Of a stretch of DNA of 39,607 nt, positions 27,211 to 35,370 are shown in pieces; positions within the stretch are counted from its first letter, which is position 1; the number at the start of each line of letters is the position of its first letter. The notes beneath the pieces were generated by a model. It ran no database searches, was not told where the DNA came from, and saw only the letters and a list, made by a program, of their open reading frames with translations. Origin of the DNA: Phaeovulum veldkampii DSM 11550. Its GTDB lineage: Bacteria; Pseudomonadota; Alphaproteobacteria; Rhodobacterales; Rhodobacteraceae. Made by a program: the position numbers and the translations under genes. The DNA lies in assembly GCF_003034995.1 (NCBI RefSeq), contig NZ_PZKF01000026.1, positions 1-39,607 on the forward strand, in the 5' to 3' direction.

Positions 27211-29697
27211 ATGAAAACCCATGTCAAAGCCCTTGTCGTCGGCGGTGGCGCCGTTGGCTGCGGGATCGCCTATCATCTGGCCAAGGCCGGCTGGGACACG
27301 ATGCTGGTGGAGCGCGACGAGCTGACCTCCGGCTCCACCTGGCACGCGGCGGGGCTGTTGCCGCTGTTCAACATGTCCTACGCCACGACCCATATCCACA
27401 AATACAGCGTCGATTTCTACAAGACGCTGGAGGCCGAAACCGGGCTGAACGCGGGCTTTGCGGTGGTGGGCAACCTGCGCATGGCGCAGACGCAGGGACG
27501 GATGGATGAATACATGCTGTATTCCAGCGTGGCCGAAACCGCGGGCGTCCATCACGAATTCCTGACGCCGGCGCAGATCCGCGACCGCTGGCCGCTGGTG
27601 CGCACCGAAGATCTGAAAGGCGCGCTGTTTCATCCCCAGGACGGCTACATCAACCCCGCCGATGTGACCCAGGCCATGGCCAAGGGGGCGCGCCAGCGCG
27701 GGGTGCAGATCGAACGCAAGGTGCAGGTCAACGGCTACCGCTGGACGGGGTCGGAATGGGTCGTCACCTGCTGCCGGATGGTTGACCGCGGCGGTAATCT
27801 GGTGCCCTCTGACGACACATTCGAGATCTGCGCCGAACATGTCGTCACCGCGACCGGCAACCACGCGCAGCGCACGGCGCGGCTGCTGGGCGCCAAGATC
27901 CCGGCTATTCCGGTGGAACACCAGTTTATCGTGACCGAACCGGACCCGGCGCTCGTCGAGTGGCGCAAGACAAACCCCGAACACCCCGTGCTGCGCGACG
28001 CCGATGCCAAATGGTATGTGCGCGAAGAACGCGGCGGCTGGATTCTGGGCCCCTACGAATGCGGGGCGCCGGCGCGGTTCCTTTATGACGTGCCCGAAAC
28101 TTTCCGCGCCGATCTGTTCCCGCTCGATCTCGACCGGATCGAGATTGAATATCTCAGCATGATCCACCGGCTGCCGTCGTCGGAAACCGTGGGGCTGAAA
28201 GACGATTTCAACGGCCCGATCTGCTACACCCCCGACGGCAACCCGCTGGTCGGCCCGGTGCCGGGCCTGCGCAACATGTGGATCGCGGAAGGGTTCAGCT
28301 TTGGCATTACGGCGGCGGGCGGCACCGGCCATTACCTCGCCCAGATGATGATCGAAGGCGAGGCCGAGATCGACATGGCCAGCCTTGATCCGCGTCGCTA
28401 TGGCGACTGGATGACGACCGAATATGCCGCGCGCAAGAATGAGGAATGTTATGAGCATGTCTTCATCCTGCACCACCCCGATGAGGAACGAGAAGCCTGC
28501 CGCCCGCTGCGCACCAGCCCGGCCTATGACCGGCAGGCGGCGGCGGGCGCGCAGTTCGGGCAGGTGAATGGCTGGGAGCGGCCGAATTACTACGCCCCCT
28601 TCGGGTTTGACGATCACCATTCGCGCAGTTTCAGGCGCGGCGGTTGGTGGTCCTATGCGGTCGAGGAGGCAAAGGCCATCCGCGAAACCGCGGGCCTGAT
28701 CGACGCTACCGCCTTCACCAAGCATCTGGTGCGCGGCCCCGGCGCCACTGCCTTTCTGGACTGGTTCACCACCAACAGACTGCCCGCCATGGGGCGTATC
28801 AACCTGACCTATGCGCTGACGCCGGCCGGCACCACGCGCACCGAATACACCACCGTCCGATTGTCGGAAAATGAATATTATCTGATCTCGGCCGGGGCGT
28901 GGTCAGCTTATGATGGCGACTATCTGCGCAAGTGCGCGGAAGACCGGATGTCGGATTTCGGCTATATCGACATTCACGATGTGACCACCCAGTGGGGAGT
29001 CTTTGCGCTGGCCGGGCCGAACAGCCGCGCGATTCTGCGTGAGTTGGTGAAGGACGCCGACCCCGACACGGTGCTGGGCAACAAGCGGTTCCCGTGGCTG
29101 TCGATGCGCAGCATCGAACTGGGCATGTGCCCGGTGCGCGCCATTCGTGTGGCCTATACCGGCGAACTGGGGTGGGAATTGCACCACCCGATCGAGATGC
29201 AGACCTACCTCTGGGACCGGCTGATCGAGGCAGGTGAGGATCACGGGCTGAGACTGGTCGGCGCGCGGGCGCAGAACTGGCTGCGGCAGGAAAAATCCTA
29301 CCGCGCCTTTGGCTCGGAACTGGGCCGCGACGCCACGCCGCTGGAGGCGGGGCTGGACCGGTTTGTCGATCTGGGCAAGGCGTTTCAGGGCAAGGCCGCG
29401 ATGCTGGCAACCGGCATCCGCTCGCGCTGCGTGACGCTGTTGATCGACGGGCCTGCCGACGCCGACGCCTGGGGCAAGGAGGCCCTCGTTCTGAACGGGG
29501 AAACGGTGGGGCGCCTGACCTCGGGCGGCTATTCGGTGGCCTTTGAAAAACAGATCGGCATGGGCTATGTGCGCCCCGATCTGGCGGCCCCCGGCACCCG
29601 GTTGCAGGTGCGGATGCTGCGCCAGTTGTGGGACGCCGTCATCACCGAAGACAGCCCGCACGACCCGGCCAACGCCCGCATCCGGGCCGACGGCTGA
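27211..29697 (+). CDS. Dimethylglycine/sarcosine dehydrogenase-like flavoprotein with GcvT domain
   Basis: An 828-residue two-part enzyme. The N-terminal FAD-dependent DAO-type oxidoreductase (about 1-420) has the Rossmann motif GGGAVGCGIAYHLAKAG and STWHAAGLL, whose His is the covalent FAD attachment point in dimethylglycine and sarcosine dehydrogenases. The C-terminal part (about 430-828) is a GcvT-like aminomethyltransferase/THF-binding domain (LAGPNSRAIL; YTGELGWELH). It probably oxidatively demethylates an N-methylated glycine-type substrate, passing the one-carbon unit to THF. The substrate is not certain. The ATG at 27211 follows AGGAG. A strong terminator follows. Confidence 0.88.
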   Translation: MKTHVKALVVGGGAVGCGIAYHLAKAGWDTMLVERDELTSGSTWHAAGLLPLFNMSYATTHIHKYSVDFYKTLEAETGLNAGFAVVGNLRMAQTQGRMDEYMLYSSVAETAGVHHEFLTPAQIRDRWPLVRTEDLKGALFHPQDGYINPADVTQAMAKGARQRGVQIERKVQVNGYRWTGSEWVVTCCRMVDRGGNLVPSDDTFEICAEHVVTATGNHAQRTARLLGAKIPAIPVEHQFIVTEPDPALVEWRKTNPEHPVLRDADAKWYVREERGGWILGPYECGAPARFLYDVPETFRADLFPLDLDRIEIEYLSMIHRLPSSETVGLKDDFNGPICYTPDGNPLVGPVPGLRNMWIAEGFSFGITAAGGTGHYLAQMMIEGEAEIDMASLDPRRYGDWMTTEYAARKNEECYEHVFILHHPDEEREACRPLRTSPAYDRQAAAGAQFGQVNGWERPNYYAPFGFDDHHSRSFRRGGWWSYAVEEAKAIRETAGLIDATAFTKHLVRGPGATAFLDWFTTNRLPAMGRINLTYALTPAGTTRTEYTTVRLSENEYYLISAGAWSAYDGDYLRKCAEDRMSDFGYIDIHDVTTQWGVFALAGPNSRAILRELVKDADPDTVLGNKRFPWLSMRSIELGMCPVRAIRVAYTGELGWELHHPIEMQTYLWDRLIEAGEDHGLRLVGARAQNWLRQEKSYRAFGSELGRDATPLEAGLDRFVDLGKAFQGKAAMLATGIRSRCVTLLIDGPADADAWGKEALVLNGETVGRLTSGGYSVAFEKQIGMGYVRPDLAAPGTRLQVRMLRQLWDAVITEDSPHDPANARIRADG

Positions 29698-29703
29698 TCA
29701 TGA

Positions 29704-29731
29704 AAAGGCCCGCCAGAACTGGCGGGCCTTT
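29704..29731. terminator. Bidirectional intrinsic terminator
   Basis: A perfect 13-bp inverted repeat: AAAGGCCCGCCAG (29704-29716), loop AA, CTGGCGGGCCTTT (29719-29731). A-rich and T-rich ends give U-tracts in both directions. It lies between the convergent flavoprotein gene (plus) and AhpD-like gene (minus). Confidence 0.9.
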
Positions 29732-29748
29732 GTTGTCGTGTCGGGAAA

Positions 29749-30090
29749 TCAGGCCTTTGCGGCCAGTTCATCCCAGCAGGCCAGCGCGTGGCCCGCATAC
29801 ATCAGGCCGGGGCCACCGCCCATCTGGATCGCCATGCCCAGCACATCGGCCAGTTCCTCGCGGGTGGCGCCCGCCTTCATCAGCGCCTCGACGTGGAAGT
29901 TGATGCAGGGTTCGCAGCGCAGCACCAATGCCATGCCCAGCGCGATGAATTCCTTTTGCTTCACGTCCAGCGGACCATTGTCCTTCACCGCTTTTGACAG
30001 GCCGCCAAAGCCTTTGGTCGCATCGGGTGCGGCCTTGTAAAGCTCGCGCAGTTCATCGCGCATCTCATTGATTTTTTCCGAATAGCTCAT
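29749..30090 (-). CDS. AhpD-like (carboxymuconolactone decarboxylase family) protein
   Basis: A 113-residue single-domain CMD/AhpD-family protein. The CxxC motif is in VLRCEPCINFHVEAL (residues about 57-71), with the conserved His after it. Typical family segments are KQKEFIALGMALV before and TREELADVLGMAIQMGGGPG after the motif. It is possibly a thiol peroxidase or decarboxylase-like enzyme; the substrate is unknown. It lies 65 bp downstream of the DAO-type oxidase on the same strand. Unlike the AhpD-like gene near nifH, it is shorter and only distantly similar. Confidence 0.9.
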   Translation of the reverse strand: MSYSEKINEMRDELRELYKAAPDATKGFGGLSKAVKDNGPLDVKQKEFIALGMALVLRCEPCINFHVEALMKAGATREELADVLGMAIQMGGGPGLMYAGHALACWDELAAKA

Positions 30091-30155
30091 GCTGTTCTCC
30101 TGTGTCCTCGGGGTCGGGGCCGGTCATGCTGCTATGCAGCATTCTCGCTTGAGGC

Positions 30156-31244
30156 TCAAGATAGGGTCGAAAACCGCGCCGGGGAGAGGGCCGTGACGGT
30201 TTTTTCTTCCAGCGCGGGGGGCCGCCCCGCGATCAGGTCGGCAGCCAGCTGGCTGGCCCCCGGCGCGGTCTGAAAGCCATAGCCGCCCTGGCCCGCCAGC
30301 CAGAAGAAGGCGGGGTCTTGCGGCGCCGGGCCGATCACCAGCACCCGGTCGGGCGCGAATGTGCGCAGCCCCGCCCAGTTCGAAATCATCCGGGTGACAG
30401 GTTCGCTCATCATGTCTTCATAGCGGGCAAGGCCCTCGGCCAGCACCATGTCATCGGCCCAGGCGTCATGCGGCGCCATCGGGTCTTCCTCTGCAGGCGA
30501 GACGATCAGCGCGCCCGCATCGGGTTTGGCATACCAGCTTTCGCCGGCGCCAAAGATCATGGGCCAGCGGCTGACATCATGCCCGCCCGGCGCCGAAATG
30601 CGCGCCATCGACCTGCGAAACGCGGTGAACCCAAGGGGAGGCAGCCCGGCCATGCAGGCGATTTCATCGACCCAGGGGCCTGCGGCATTGACCAGAACCC
30701 GCGCCTCATGCGTGGTGATGGCGGTGGTTATGGCCCAGCCGGTAGCGGTGCGCGCAATCGCCGTGGCGCGCTGGCCGGTCATGATCTGTGCACCATTGGC
30801 CCGCGCCTCACGTGCGAAATTCTGGATCAGGCGGTCGGTATCAATGTCCCATGCGTGATCGGCATGGGCGGCATAGGCCACCGTCGCCGGGTTCAGGACG
30901 GGCACGATCGCCCGTGCCTCGGGCACCGAAATTTCGTGCAGGTTCATGGCCTCAAGGTCGTGGTCAAAGACATCCCGCCGGCCTGCCTTTTCCACGATCA
31001 TCATGCCGCGCGGCGACAGCACGCCACCATTGGCATGGCGGTGATGATCCTCGGAGGCGTAGGACAGCGCCACCACCGGGGCTGCGCCATAACGCGGCTC
31101 GAATAGGGCCGCTGATCGCCCCGAGGCGTGATAGGCCAGATGTGGTTCGGTCTCGATCAGCGTGACCCGGCCCAGATACGACAGACGGGCTGCGGCCGAG
31201 ATGCCCGCAATGCCGCCACCAATAATGCAAAAGTCCTGTGTCAT
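30156..31244 (-). CDS. FAD-dependent DAO-family oxidoreductase (amino acid oxidase-like)
   Basis: A 362-residue DAO-superfamily flavoenzyme. The N-terminal FAD motif is CIIGGGIAGISAAARLSYLG, followed by the typical YHASGRSAALFEPRYG. The C-terminal LAGQGGYGFQTAPGASQLAADLI contacts FAD. Such enzymes oxidise D-amino acids, glycine derivatives or related amines; the substrate cannot be inferred here. The start at 31244 (MTQDFCIIGGG) places the Rossmann motif at residue 8 as is usual; the frame open to a GTG at 31289 has no better ribosome site. It is upstream of the small AhpD-like gene. Confidence 0.86.
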   Translation of the reverse strand: MTQDFCIIGGGIAGISAAARLSYLGRVTLIETEPHLAYHASGRSAALFEPRYGAAPVVALSYASEDHHRHANGGVLSPRGMMIVEKAGRRDVFDHDLEAMNLHEISVPEARAIVPVLNPATVAYAAHADHAWDIDTDRLIQNFAREARANGAQIMTGQRATAIARTATGWAITTAITTHEARVLVNAAGPWVDEIACMAGLPPLGFTAFRRSMARISAPGGHDVSRWPMIFGAGESWYAKPDAGALIVSPAEEDPMAPHDAWADDMVLAEGLARYEDMMSEPVTRMISNWAGLRTFAPDRVLVIGPAPQDPAFFWLAGQGGYGFQTAPGASQLAADLIAGRPPALEEKTVTALSPARFSTLS

Positions 31245-31487
31245 GGCCGCGAGAGTGGCACGGGCGCCCGGCAAGGAAAAGGGGGCCACAATACCGAATT
31301 CAGCCGATTAAACGACTGTCTGTCGAGATTTTTGAAATATTTACAATGTTTTGATTTGCAGCGGTCGTTTCTGTGGGGCGCGCGGGAAGGGCGGTCGAAA
31401 CGCACATTCGACACGGCAGTCCACGATCATGACCGGGTTGGCCAACCCTTTGCATCGCGCCGCAGCTACAGGGGCCAAGCTGCTGAC

Positions 31488-31855
31488 CGGTTCGATGACC
31501 TGTTCGATCCGGGGCAGATGTGGGGGAAGGTTGTCCCTGCGACGTCGCAGCGGCGGGAAGGGCGATTTCCGAGGGGCAACCATCTTCCAGGACGCTTCGC
31601 CGGTTGCGGCCTGCATCCCGGCGGCGGCTTCGACATCCTCGAACGGCAGGTGGTGCTGGTCGGGGTCATGCGTCTCGGGCTTCGCGCCGAACGCATCGCG
31701 GCGCATCTGCGAGAGCAATCGCTCCAGCCCGGCGCGCGCCTTCTCGACCGCGGCAAGGCGCGTTTCCGCCTCGATGCGCGCAGTCTCGGCAGCCGTTCGG
31801 GCGGCTTCGGTCGCCGCATAGCAGAGGTCAAGCTGATAGTACGCTAATACCTCGC
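31488..31855 (-). pseudogene. IS66-family transposase (TnpC) N-terminal remnant
   Basis: Reading the minus strand from about 31855 to 31488 gives a coiled-coil stretch (TAAETARIEAETRLAAVEKA) and then the IS66 TnpC signatures RRDAFGAKPETHDPDQHH, LPFEDVE and LPPHLPRIEQVIEP. These match the N-terminal leucine-rich helix and the linker before the zinc finger in IS66 transposases. Past 31488 the match ends and the zinc finger and DDE core are absent. No start codon or tnpA/tnpB is visible. It is an old insertion relic at the edge of the island. Confidence 0.65.
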
Positions 31856-31898
31856 CCCCGCCGCCAATGATCTTCAGGCGCTACGCTATTGCAGCCTG

Positions 31899-32039
31899 AT
31901 GGATATGGCTTGGGTGGGCTGTGATTGCGATGAAATCATGTTCTATTCAGGTCGTGTCACCAAGGCGATTGTCCGCAACTGCGCAGGCGAGGCCCGGCAG
32001 GTCATGCGGGCACGTCAAGCGCGGAAGAAGCGACACTGA
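31899..32039 (+). CDS. Possible small protein or gene fragment (46 residues)
   Basis: A short frame beginning MDMAWVGCDCDEIMFYSG and ending in a very basic tail (RQARKKRH). The frame is open for about 17 codons upstream of this ATG (to a stop at about 31845), reading as plausible protein, so this may be the C-terminal end of a lost gene. There is no ribosome site. It resembles small phage-type proteins in composition only. Confidence 0.25.
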   Translation: MDMAWVGCDCDEIMFYSGRVTKAIVRNCAGEARQVMRARQARKKRH

Positions 32040-32123
32040 ACGGAGCCAAAACACGAACGGGATAACCGGAGTGATAACCGCTTGACCGTGGCGCGCGAAA
32101 AATCTAGTGAGTTCAATCAGCGA

Positions 32124-32197
32124 GGCGGGTTGGCGGAGAGGTTACGCAGCGGATTGCAAATCCGTGAAGACCGGTTCGATTCCGGTACCCGCCTCCA
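32124..32197 (+). tRNA. tRNA-Cys (anticodon GCA)
   Basis: A 74-base tRNA with encoded CCA. The acceptor stem pairs GGCGGGT (32124-32130) with ACCCGCC (32187-32193); the discriminator base is T, typical of tRNA-Cys. The anticodon loop TTGCAAA carries GCA. The T loop GTTCGATTC is canonical. A recombinase remnant lies 75 bp downstream, so its 3' end was probably the integration site of the neighbouring element. No second copy of the tRNA 3' end was noticed in the window. Confidence 0.95.
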
Positions 32198-32271
32198 AAT
32201 CTTTTCAATCACTTGCGCTTCTCCTACTCAGAAAACGGCCCGGCCGTTTACAGTTGCGTTTACAATTTTGT

Positions 32272-32715
32272 TCACTGCGTGACCTCCTTGGCCTGCGCAA
32301 GCCTGGCCAGAACGGCATCTGATTCATCGGTCGAGACCATCGCATAGTGTTCGATCACCGCTGCTGCGTGCCGAACGCTCCAACCCATCACCTCGGCAAT
32401 CCTCGCCAGCGCAACGTCGGCGTTGAGCAAGCGCGTGGCGGCCGTTCCTCTCGCATCCTGAAGGCGAAGGTCGTAACCCAGCGCAGCGGGCGTCAACCCG
32501 GCCTTGTCGCGCCATTGGCGTAGACCTTCGGACGCCCGATGTGGGGTCAGTGGCTTTCCAGAAGCATTTACCAAAATCAGCATGCGGTCACGTGGGGTTG
32601 CGTCGAGCACAGCGGCCATCTCTGGCGTGACGGGAATGGTTGCTGGGCGCTTGCGCTTATTCGTGCGCACGCGAATCCGAATGTCCCGTTCCCACCGTAA
32701 AACCCCGATCATCGG
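32272..32715 (-). pseudogene. Tyrosine recombinase (phage-type integrase), 5'-truncated
   Basis: About 145 residues of the C-terminal catalytic domain of a phage integrase. Recognisable are TNKRKRPATIPVTPEMAAVLD, the segment with the second catalytic Arg (DARGTAATRLL) and the catalytic Tyr in VIEHYAMV. The usual His of HxxR is Gln here (LRLQDARG), and the N-terminal arm and core-binding domains plus the first catalytic Arg are missing upstream of about 32715, where another gene begins on the other strand. It is probably inactive. It lies next to and faces tRNA-Cys, as integrases do at their attachment site. Confidence 0.75.
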
Positions 32716-32716
32716 C

Positions 32717-32908
32717 GTGACAAAAGCCCCAAGCGACAAGGCGTTCAAGGCCATCGAACACCGCCGGGCACGCCGCGCCCTGAACCAGATCGACCAGACC
32801 GCAAATGACGCGCCTCATGAAAAGCAATTCGGCGACTCATGGCGCGCTGACAAGGACGGCAAGCACCCTTTCGACCCGAGAGAATGCCCCGAATTGATGC
32901 GCAAATGA
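32717..32908 (+). CDS. Small basic protein of unknown function (63 residues)
   Basis: A 63-residue frame from GTG 32717: MTKAPSDKAFKAIEHRRARR at the start, and FGDSWRADKDGKHPFDP with ending LMRK. The end pattern (FG-x-W-x-x-x-KDGK and terminal LMRK) looks like a recurrent small protein of Rhodobacteraceae mobile DNA, recalled rather than searched. It overlaps the next frame by ATGA, so the two are probably cotranslated. The start lies at the junction where the integrase remnant breaks off, so the true 5' end may be lost. Confidence 0.5.
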   Translation: MTKAPSDKAFKAIEHRRARRALNQIDQTANDAPHEKQFGDSWRADKDGKHPFDPRECPELMRK

Positions 32909-33177
32909 CCCGTAACCCTGACCCCAGCCCCTCGCTTTCGGGTGAAAACAAGCCATTCTGCATGAAATGCACGCTCTGCGGCACCATTGCGGAGAGCTGG
33001 CACTATGCCGCCAAAGCGCCGAAAGGGGCGATCAAGGGCATGGGGTCTTGCGCGTGTGGCAACATCACCGTCGATAGCCTGGGCTACAGGAACCTCGGGC
33101 GGGTCTTCGAGAAACCTCTAGGAACGGCAGAAGGCGTCGAGTGCCCCGCCATTCTCCGCATCTGGTGCGGAGGATAG
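32905..33177 (+). CDS. Small Cys-rich, zinc-ribbon-like protein (90 residues)
   Basis: A 90-residue frame beginning MTRNPDPSPSLSGENKPFCM. It contains CMKCTLCG and, about 30 residues later, CACGN; these paired Cys motifs suggest a small zinc ribbon. It starts inside the stop of the preceding small gene (ATGA overlap). No family is recognised. It could be a phage or island-encoded accessory protein. The last residues (CPAILRIWCGG) add two more Cys. Confidence 0.5.
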   Translation: MTRNPDPSPSLSGENKPFCMKCTLCGTIAESWHYAAKAPKGAIKGMGSCACGNITVDSLGYRNLGRVFEKPLGTAEGVECPAILRIWCGG

Positions 33178-33237
33178 GCCCTATAATCTCCGCAGCCCGC
33201 CTGAAACCCCGCAATCGCTCGATACTTGGCGTCTCGC

Positions 33238-34578
33238 TCATGTGGATTTTCCGGCTCCCGTTGCACATTCGGCCCCACCTGACGCTGTCTGCAGGTCAAG
33301 GCTCGCTGCCCGCGCCCGAATGCCATCAGCGACGACCTCTGCCAGTGCGGTCGGAAAACCCTCGGCCAGAGAGGCTTGCGTTTCCTCCAGCGCCCCCTCA
33401 ACCCGCTCCGCAGCGTGCGCTAGCACCTCTTCCGCCAGCGCCACGCCGAACCCCGCCGCCTTGGCGGCTTGCAGGAAGTGACGCGGCACCACCTCATTGA
33501 TCCGGTAATGCCCATCTACCGCCATGGCGAGGCGCATCCGGTTCTGACGGATCTGCCCCTCATCCACGGCCTTTTGCGCGCTCAGCACATCGTAGAGCGG
33601 CGTCATGCGGAAGCCGCCGGGGCGCAGCGCGATGCTGAAATTCTTGGCGTGGCCGTCCGTCGCGCCCAAGAGCCAGAACAGCACCTGTGCGCGAAAGAAG
33701 GCGCGCTGATCGGCCAGCGCGTCATCGCTGCCCGCCAGAAGGCCGATGCCCTCGGTGATCCCCGGCCCGCCGTCCATCTGATATTTCTGGCTGGGCGGCA
33801 CCGAAAGCGCCTGACAGAAATCCTCCTGCGGCAGGCGGATCAGCCGCCCGTCAGCGGTCCAGCGCCGGTCAAACCGCGTCACCACAAGGCTGCGCACATC
33901 CTCGAAATCGACGATCTCGACCTCGGCCACATCCGCCCCCATAGCGCGGCAAAAGCTCATACAGAAGAATTCGTTTTCCACGCTATCCGACAGGTTGATC
34001 CCGTTCGGCAGCACGCCAAGCTGGGTCTTCAGAATATGGGTCGTGGGTGTCAGACCCGAGGGCCGGACCCATTCGCCGTTGTGGCGTAAAAGCGCGGTTT
34101 TCTCCTGCGCGCCCGCAATGGAAATGCGGAAATCGTCGTCCTCGTCGAGGCCAAGCGGGGCGCTCGCCAGATTGCGCAGCAGGGCGGCGATCTGGGCCTC
34201 CGTCACCGGCTCGCCCTCCAGCCCGCCCGCCTCGGGCACTTCACCCGAGACGAATTGCAACGCCCCCACGCAGTCGCGCCCGATCTTCTCCAGCAAAGCC
34301 CACGCATCGGTGCCGCCCGCGCGCACCCGCGCCGCCACACGCTCACGGATCGCCTGATTGTCGGGCAGCAGGTTTTCCAGATAGGCGATGACCGGCGCGC
34401 CCTGATGCGCCTCTTCGCGCAGGGGCAGCGAGAGTGAGGTCGGCATGGCATGTTCCCACGCCAGCCAGGTCGGATCATAGGCAAAGCTGATCGCGCCAGA
34501 ACTGGCAAGGCGCAGATGCCCCACCAGTCGCCCGTTCAGAAGCACCTGCATCGTGCCGCTGCGCCCGCGTTTCGCCAT
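33238..34578 (-). CDS. hipA: HipA-family serine/threonine kinase toxin
   Basis: A 446-residue HipA-like kinase, the toxin of a type II toxin-antitoxin pair. The HipA N-terminal domain (QVLLNGRLVGHLRLASSG; LPDNQAIRERVAAR) precedes the kinase fold with ISIAGAQEKTALL, the catalytic ATDGHAKNFSI and metal-site PLYDVLSA. E. coli HipA phosphorylates glutamyl-tRNA synthetase and causes persistence; the target of this one is not known. The start overlaps the hipB stop by one base (TGATG), so the pair is translationally coupled. All key residues look intact. Confidence 0.9.
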   Translation of the reverse strand: MAKRGRSGTMQVLLNGRLVGHLRLASSGAISFAYDPTWLAWEHAMPTSLSLPLREEAHQGAPVIAYLENLLPDNQAIRERVAARVRAGGTDAWALLEKIGRDCVGALQFVSGEVPEAGGLEGEPVTEAQIAALLRNLASAPLGLDEDDDFRISIAGAQEKTALLRHNGEWVRPSGLTPTTHILKTQLGVLPNGINLSDSVENEFFCMSFCRAMGADVAEVEIVDFEDVRSLVVTRFDRRWTADGRLIRLPQEDFCQALSVPPSQKYQMDGGPGITEGIGLLAGSDDALADQRAFFRAQVLFWLLGATDGHAKNFSIALRPGGFRMTPLYDVLSAQKAVDEGQIRQNRMRLAMAVDGHYRINEVVPRHFLQAAKAAGFGVALAEEVLAHAAERVEGALEETQASLAEGFPTALAEVVADGIRARAASLDLQTASGGAECATGAGKST

Positions 34579-34823
34579 CAGAAGATATCCTCAATCTCGA
34601 CCGAGCCACCGCGGTCGACCAGTCGAAACTCCAGCCCGAGCGCGGTCATCACGGCCAAAAGTGTCGCCAGCTTGGTGCCCGCATCGCCGTTTTCCAGCGA
34701 CGAAATCGTCGCCACGCGCAGGTTGGTGCGCGCGCTGATATCGCCCTGCGTCCAGCCACGCGCCTTGCGCGCGCGCCGGATCGCTTCACCGATCTGTTCG
34801 GCAGTTCTGGCTGAGAGGTCCAT
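34578..34823 (-). CDS. hipB: HipB-type antitoxin, helix-turn-helix
   Basis: An 81-residue XRE/Cro-type DNA-binding protein. The helix-turn-helix is in GWTQGDISARTNLRVATISS (residues about 23-42), followed by LENGDAGTKLATLLAVMTALG. The C-terminal strand (FRLVDRGGSVEIEDIF) matches the HipB strand that binds HipA. It neutralises HipA and represses the operon. The ATG at 34823 follows AAAAGGAG. Three operator-like palindromes lie directly upstream. Confidence 0.92.
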   Translation of the reverse strand: MDLSARTAEQIGEAIRRARKARGWTQGDISARTNLRVATISSLENGDAGTKLATLLAVMTALGLEFRLVDRGGSVEIEDIF

Positions 34824-34835
34824 GATGTGGCTCCT

Positions 34836-34907
34836 TTTACGGCAAAGCGTAAATCAAAATGAATTACGCCTCAACGTAAATTTTCGATTTTTACGCTAAG
34901 GCGAAAA
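34836..34907. promoter_or_regulatory. hipBA operator array: three palindromes 27 bp apart
   Basis: Three 18-bp copies of TTTACG-N6-CGTAAA: O1 34836-34853 (perfect arms), O2 34863-34880 (core TTACG-N6-CGTAA), O3 34890-34907 (TTTACG-N6-CGAAAA, one mismatch). Centres are 27 bp apart both times. O1 ends 13 bases before the hipB ATG and covers its ribosome site. This is probably where HipB, alone or with HipA, binds cooperatively to autorepress. The sequence differs from the E. coli TATCC-N8-GGATA operator. Confidence 0.75.
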
Positions 34908-35367
34908 TCAAAGCGCAAACCTTTCAAATCACCAGCCCGGGCTTTCCTCCGCCGCAGGCAGGACATTTCCGCTGAAAATGTCCGATCCGTTCGCCCCATA
35001 GTGTTGATTTGCACGCAGAAGCGAAGTACTAGTGGCTTATCCTGTGGATGGCCCACATGGTCCAGCGCCCCGGCGAAAAGCCGGGAACGGCAGTCATCTG
35101 CCGGGGCGAAGGCGGGACGGGAAAAGGGCACCTTCGGCGCGCTTCTCATGCGTCTGGCGTCCCCGCACTGCAAGCAGCTTGAAAAGGAAGCCCACGTTAT
35201 CGGGCAGTTTGCCGGTGAACACCTTTCGAAGTGTATTCTTGCCGTGGTGAACGAAGCCGTCTTCGGCGCGTCCCCGCGCGTGTCTTCTGAGTTGAAGGCG
35301 CCGAAGAACGGCTGAGGCGGCGCTAAGGGAACGGGACTGGGGGCATGAGCTTTAGGGTCACCCAAGA
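34908..35367. other. 460-bp region without a confident gene
   Basis: Frames are open on both strands here (minus 34871-35365; plus 35001-35315), but neither shows a family motif, a ribosome site or the codon bias of neighbours. The plus frame ends with a more protein-like stretch (VIGQFAGEHLSKCILAVVNE). I make no gene call; it may be relic DNA. Confidence 0.4.
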
Positions 35368-35370
35368 ACC

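Noticed and set aside
31128-31847. 239-residue plus-strand ORF over the DAO 5' end and IS66 relic
   Set aside because: It is antisense to the DAO-type oxidase and to a recognisable IS66 transposase frame.
32124-32197. Attachment-site repeat elsewhere in the window
   Set aside because: No second copy of the tRNA 3' end was noticed between 32198 and 39607; it may lie outside.
34871-35365. 164-residue minus-strand ORF upstream of hipBA
   Set aside because: It overlaps the hip operators, lacks a ribosome site and has no recognisable motif.
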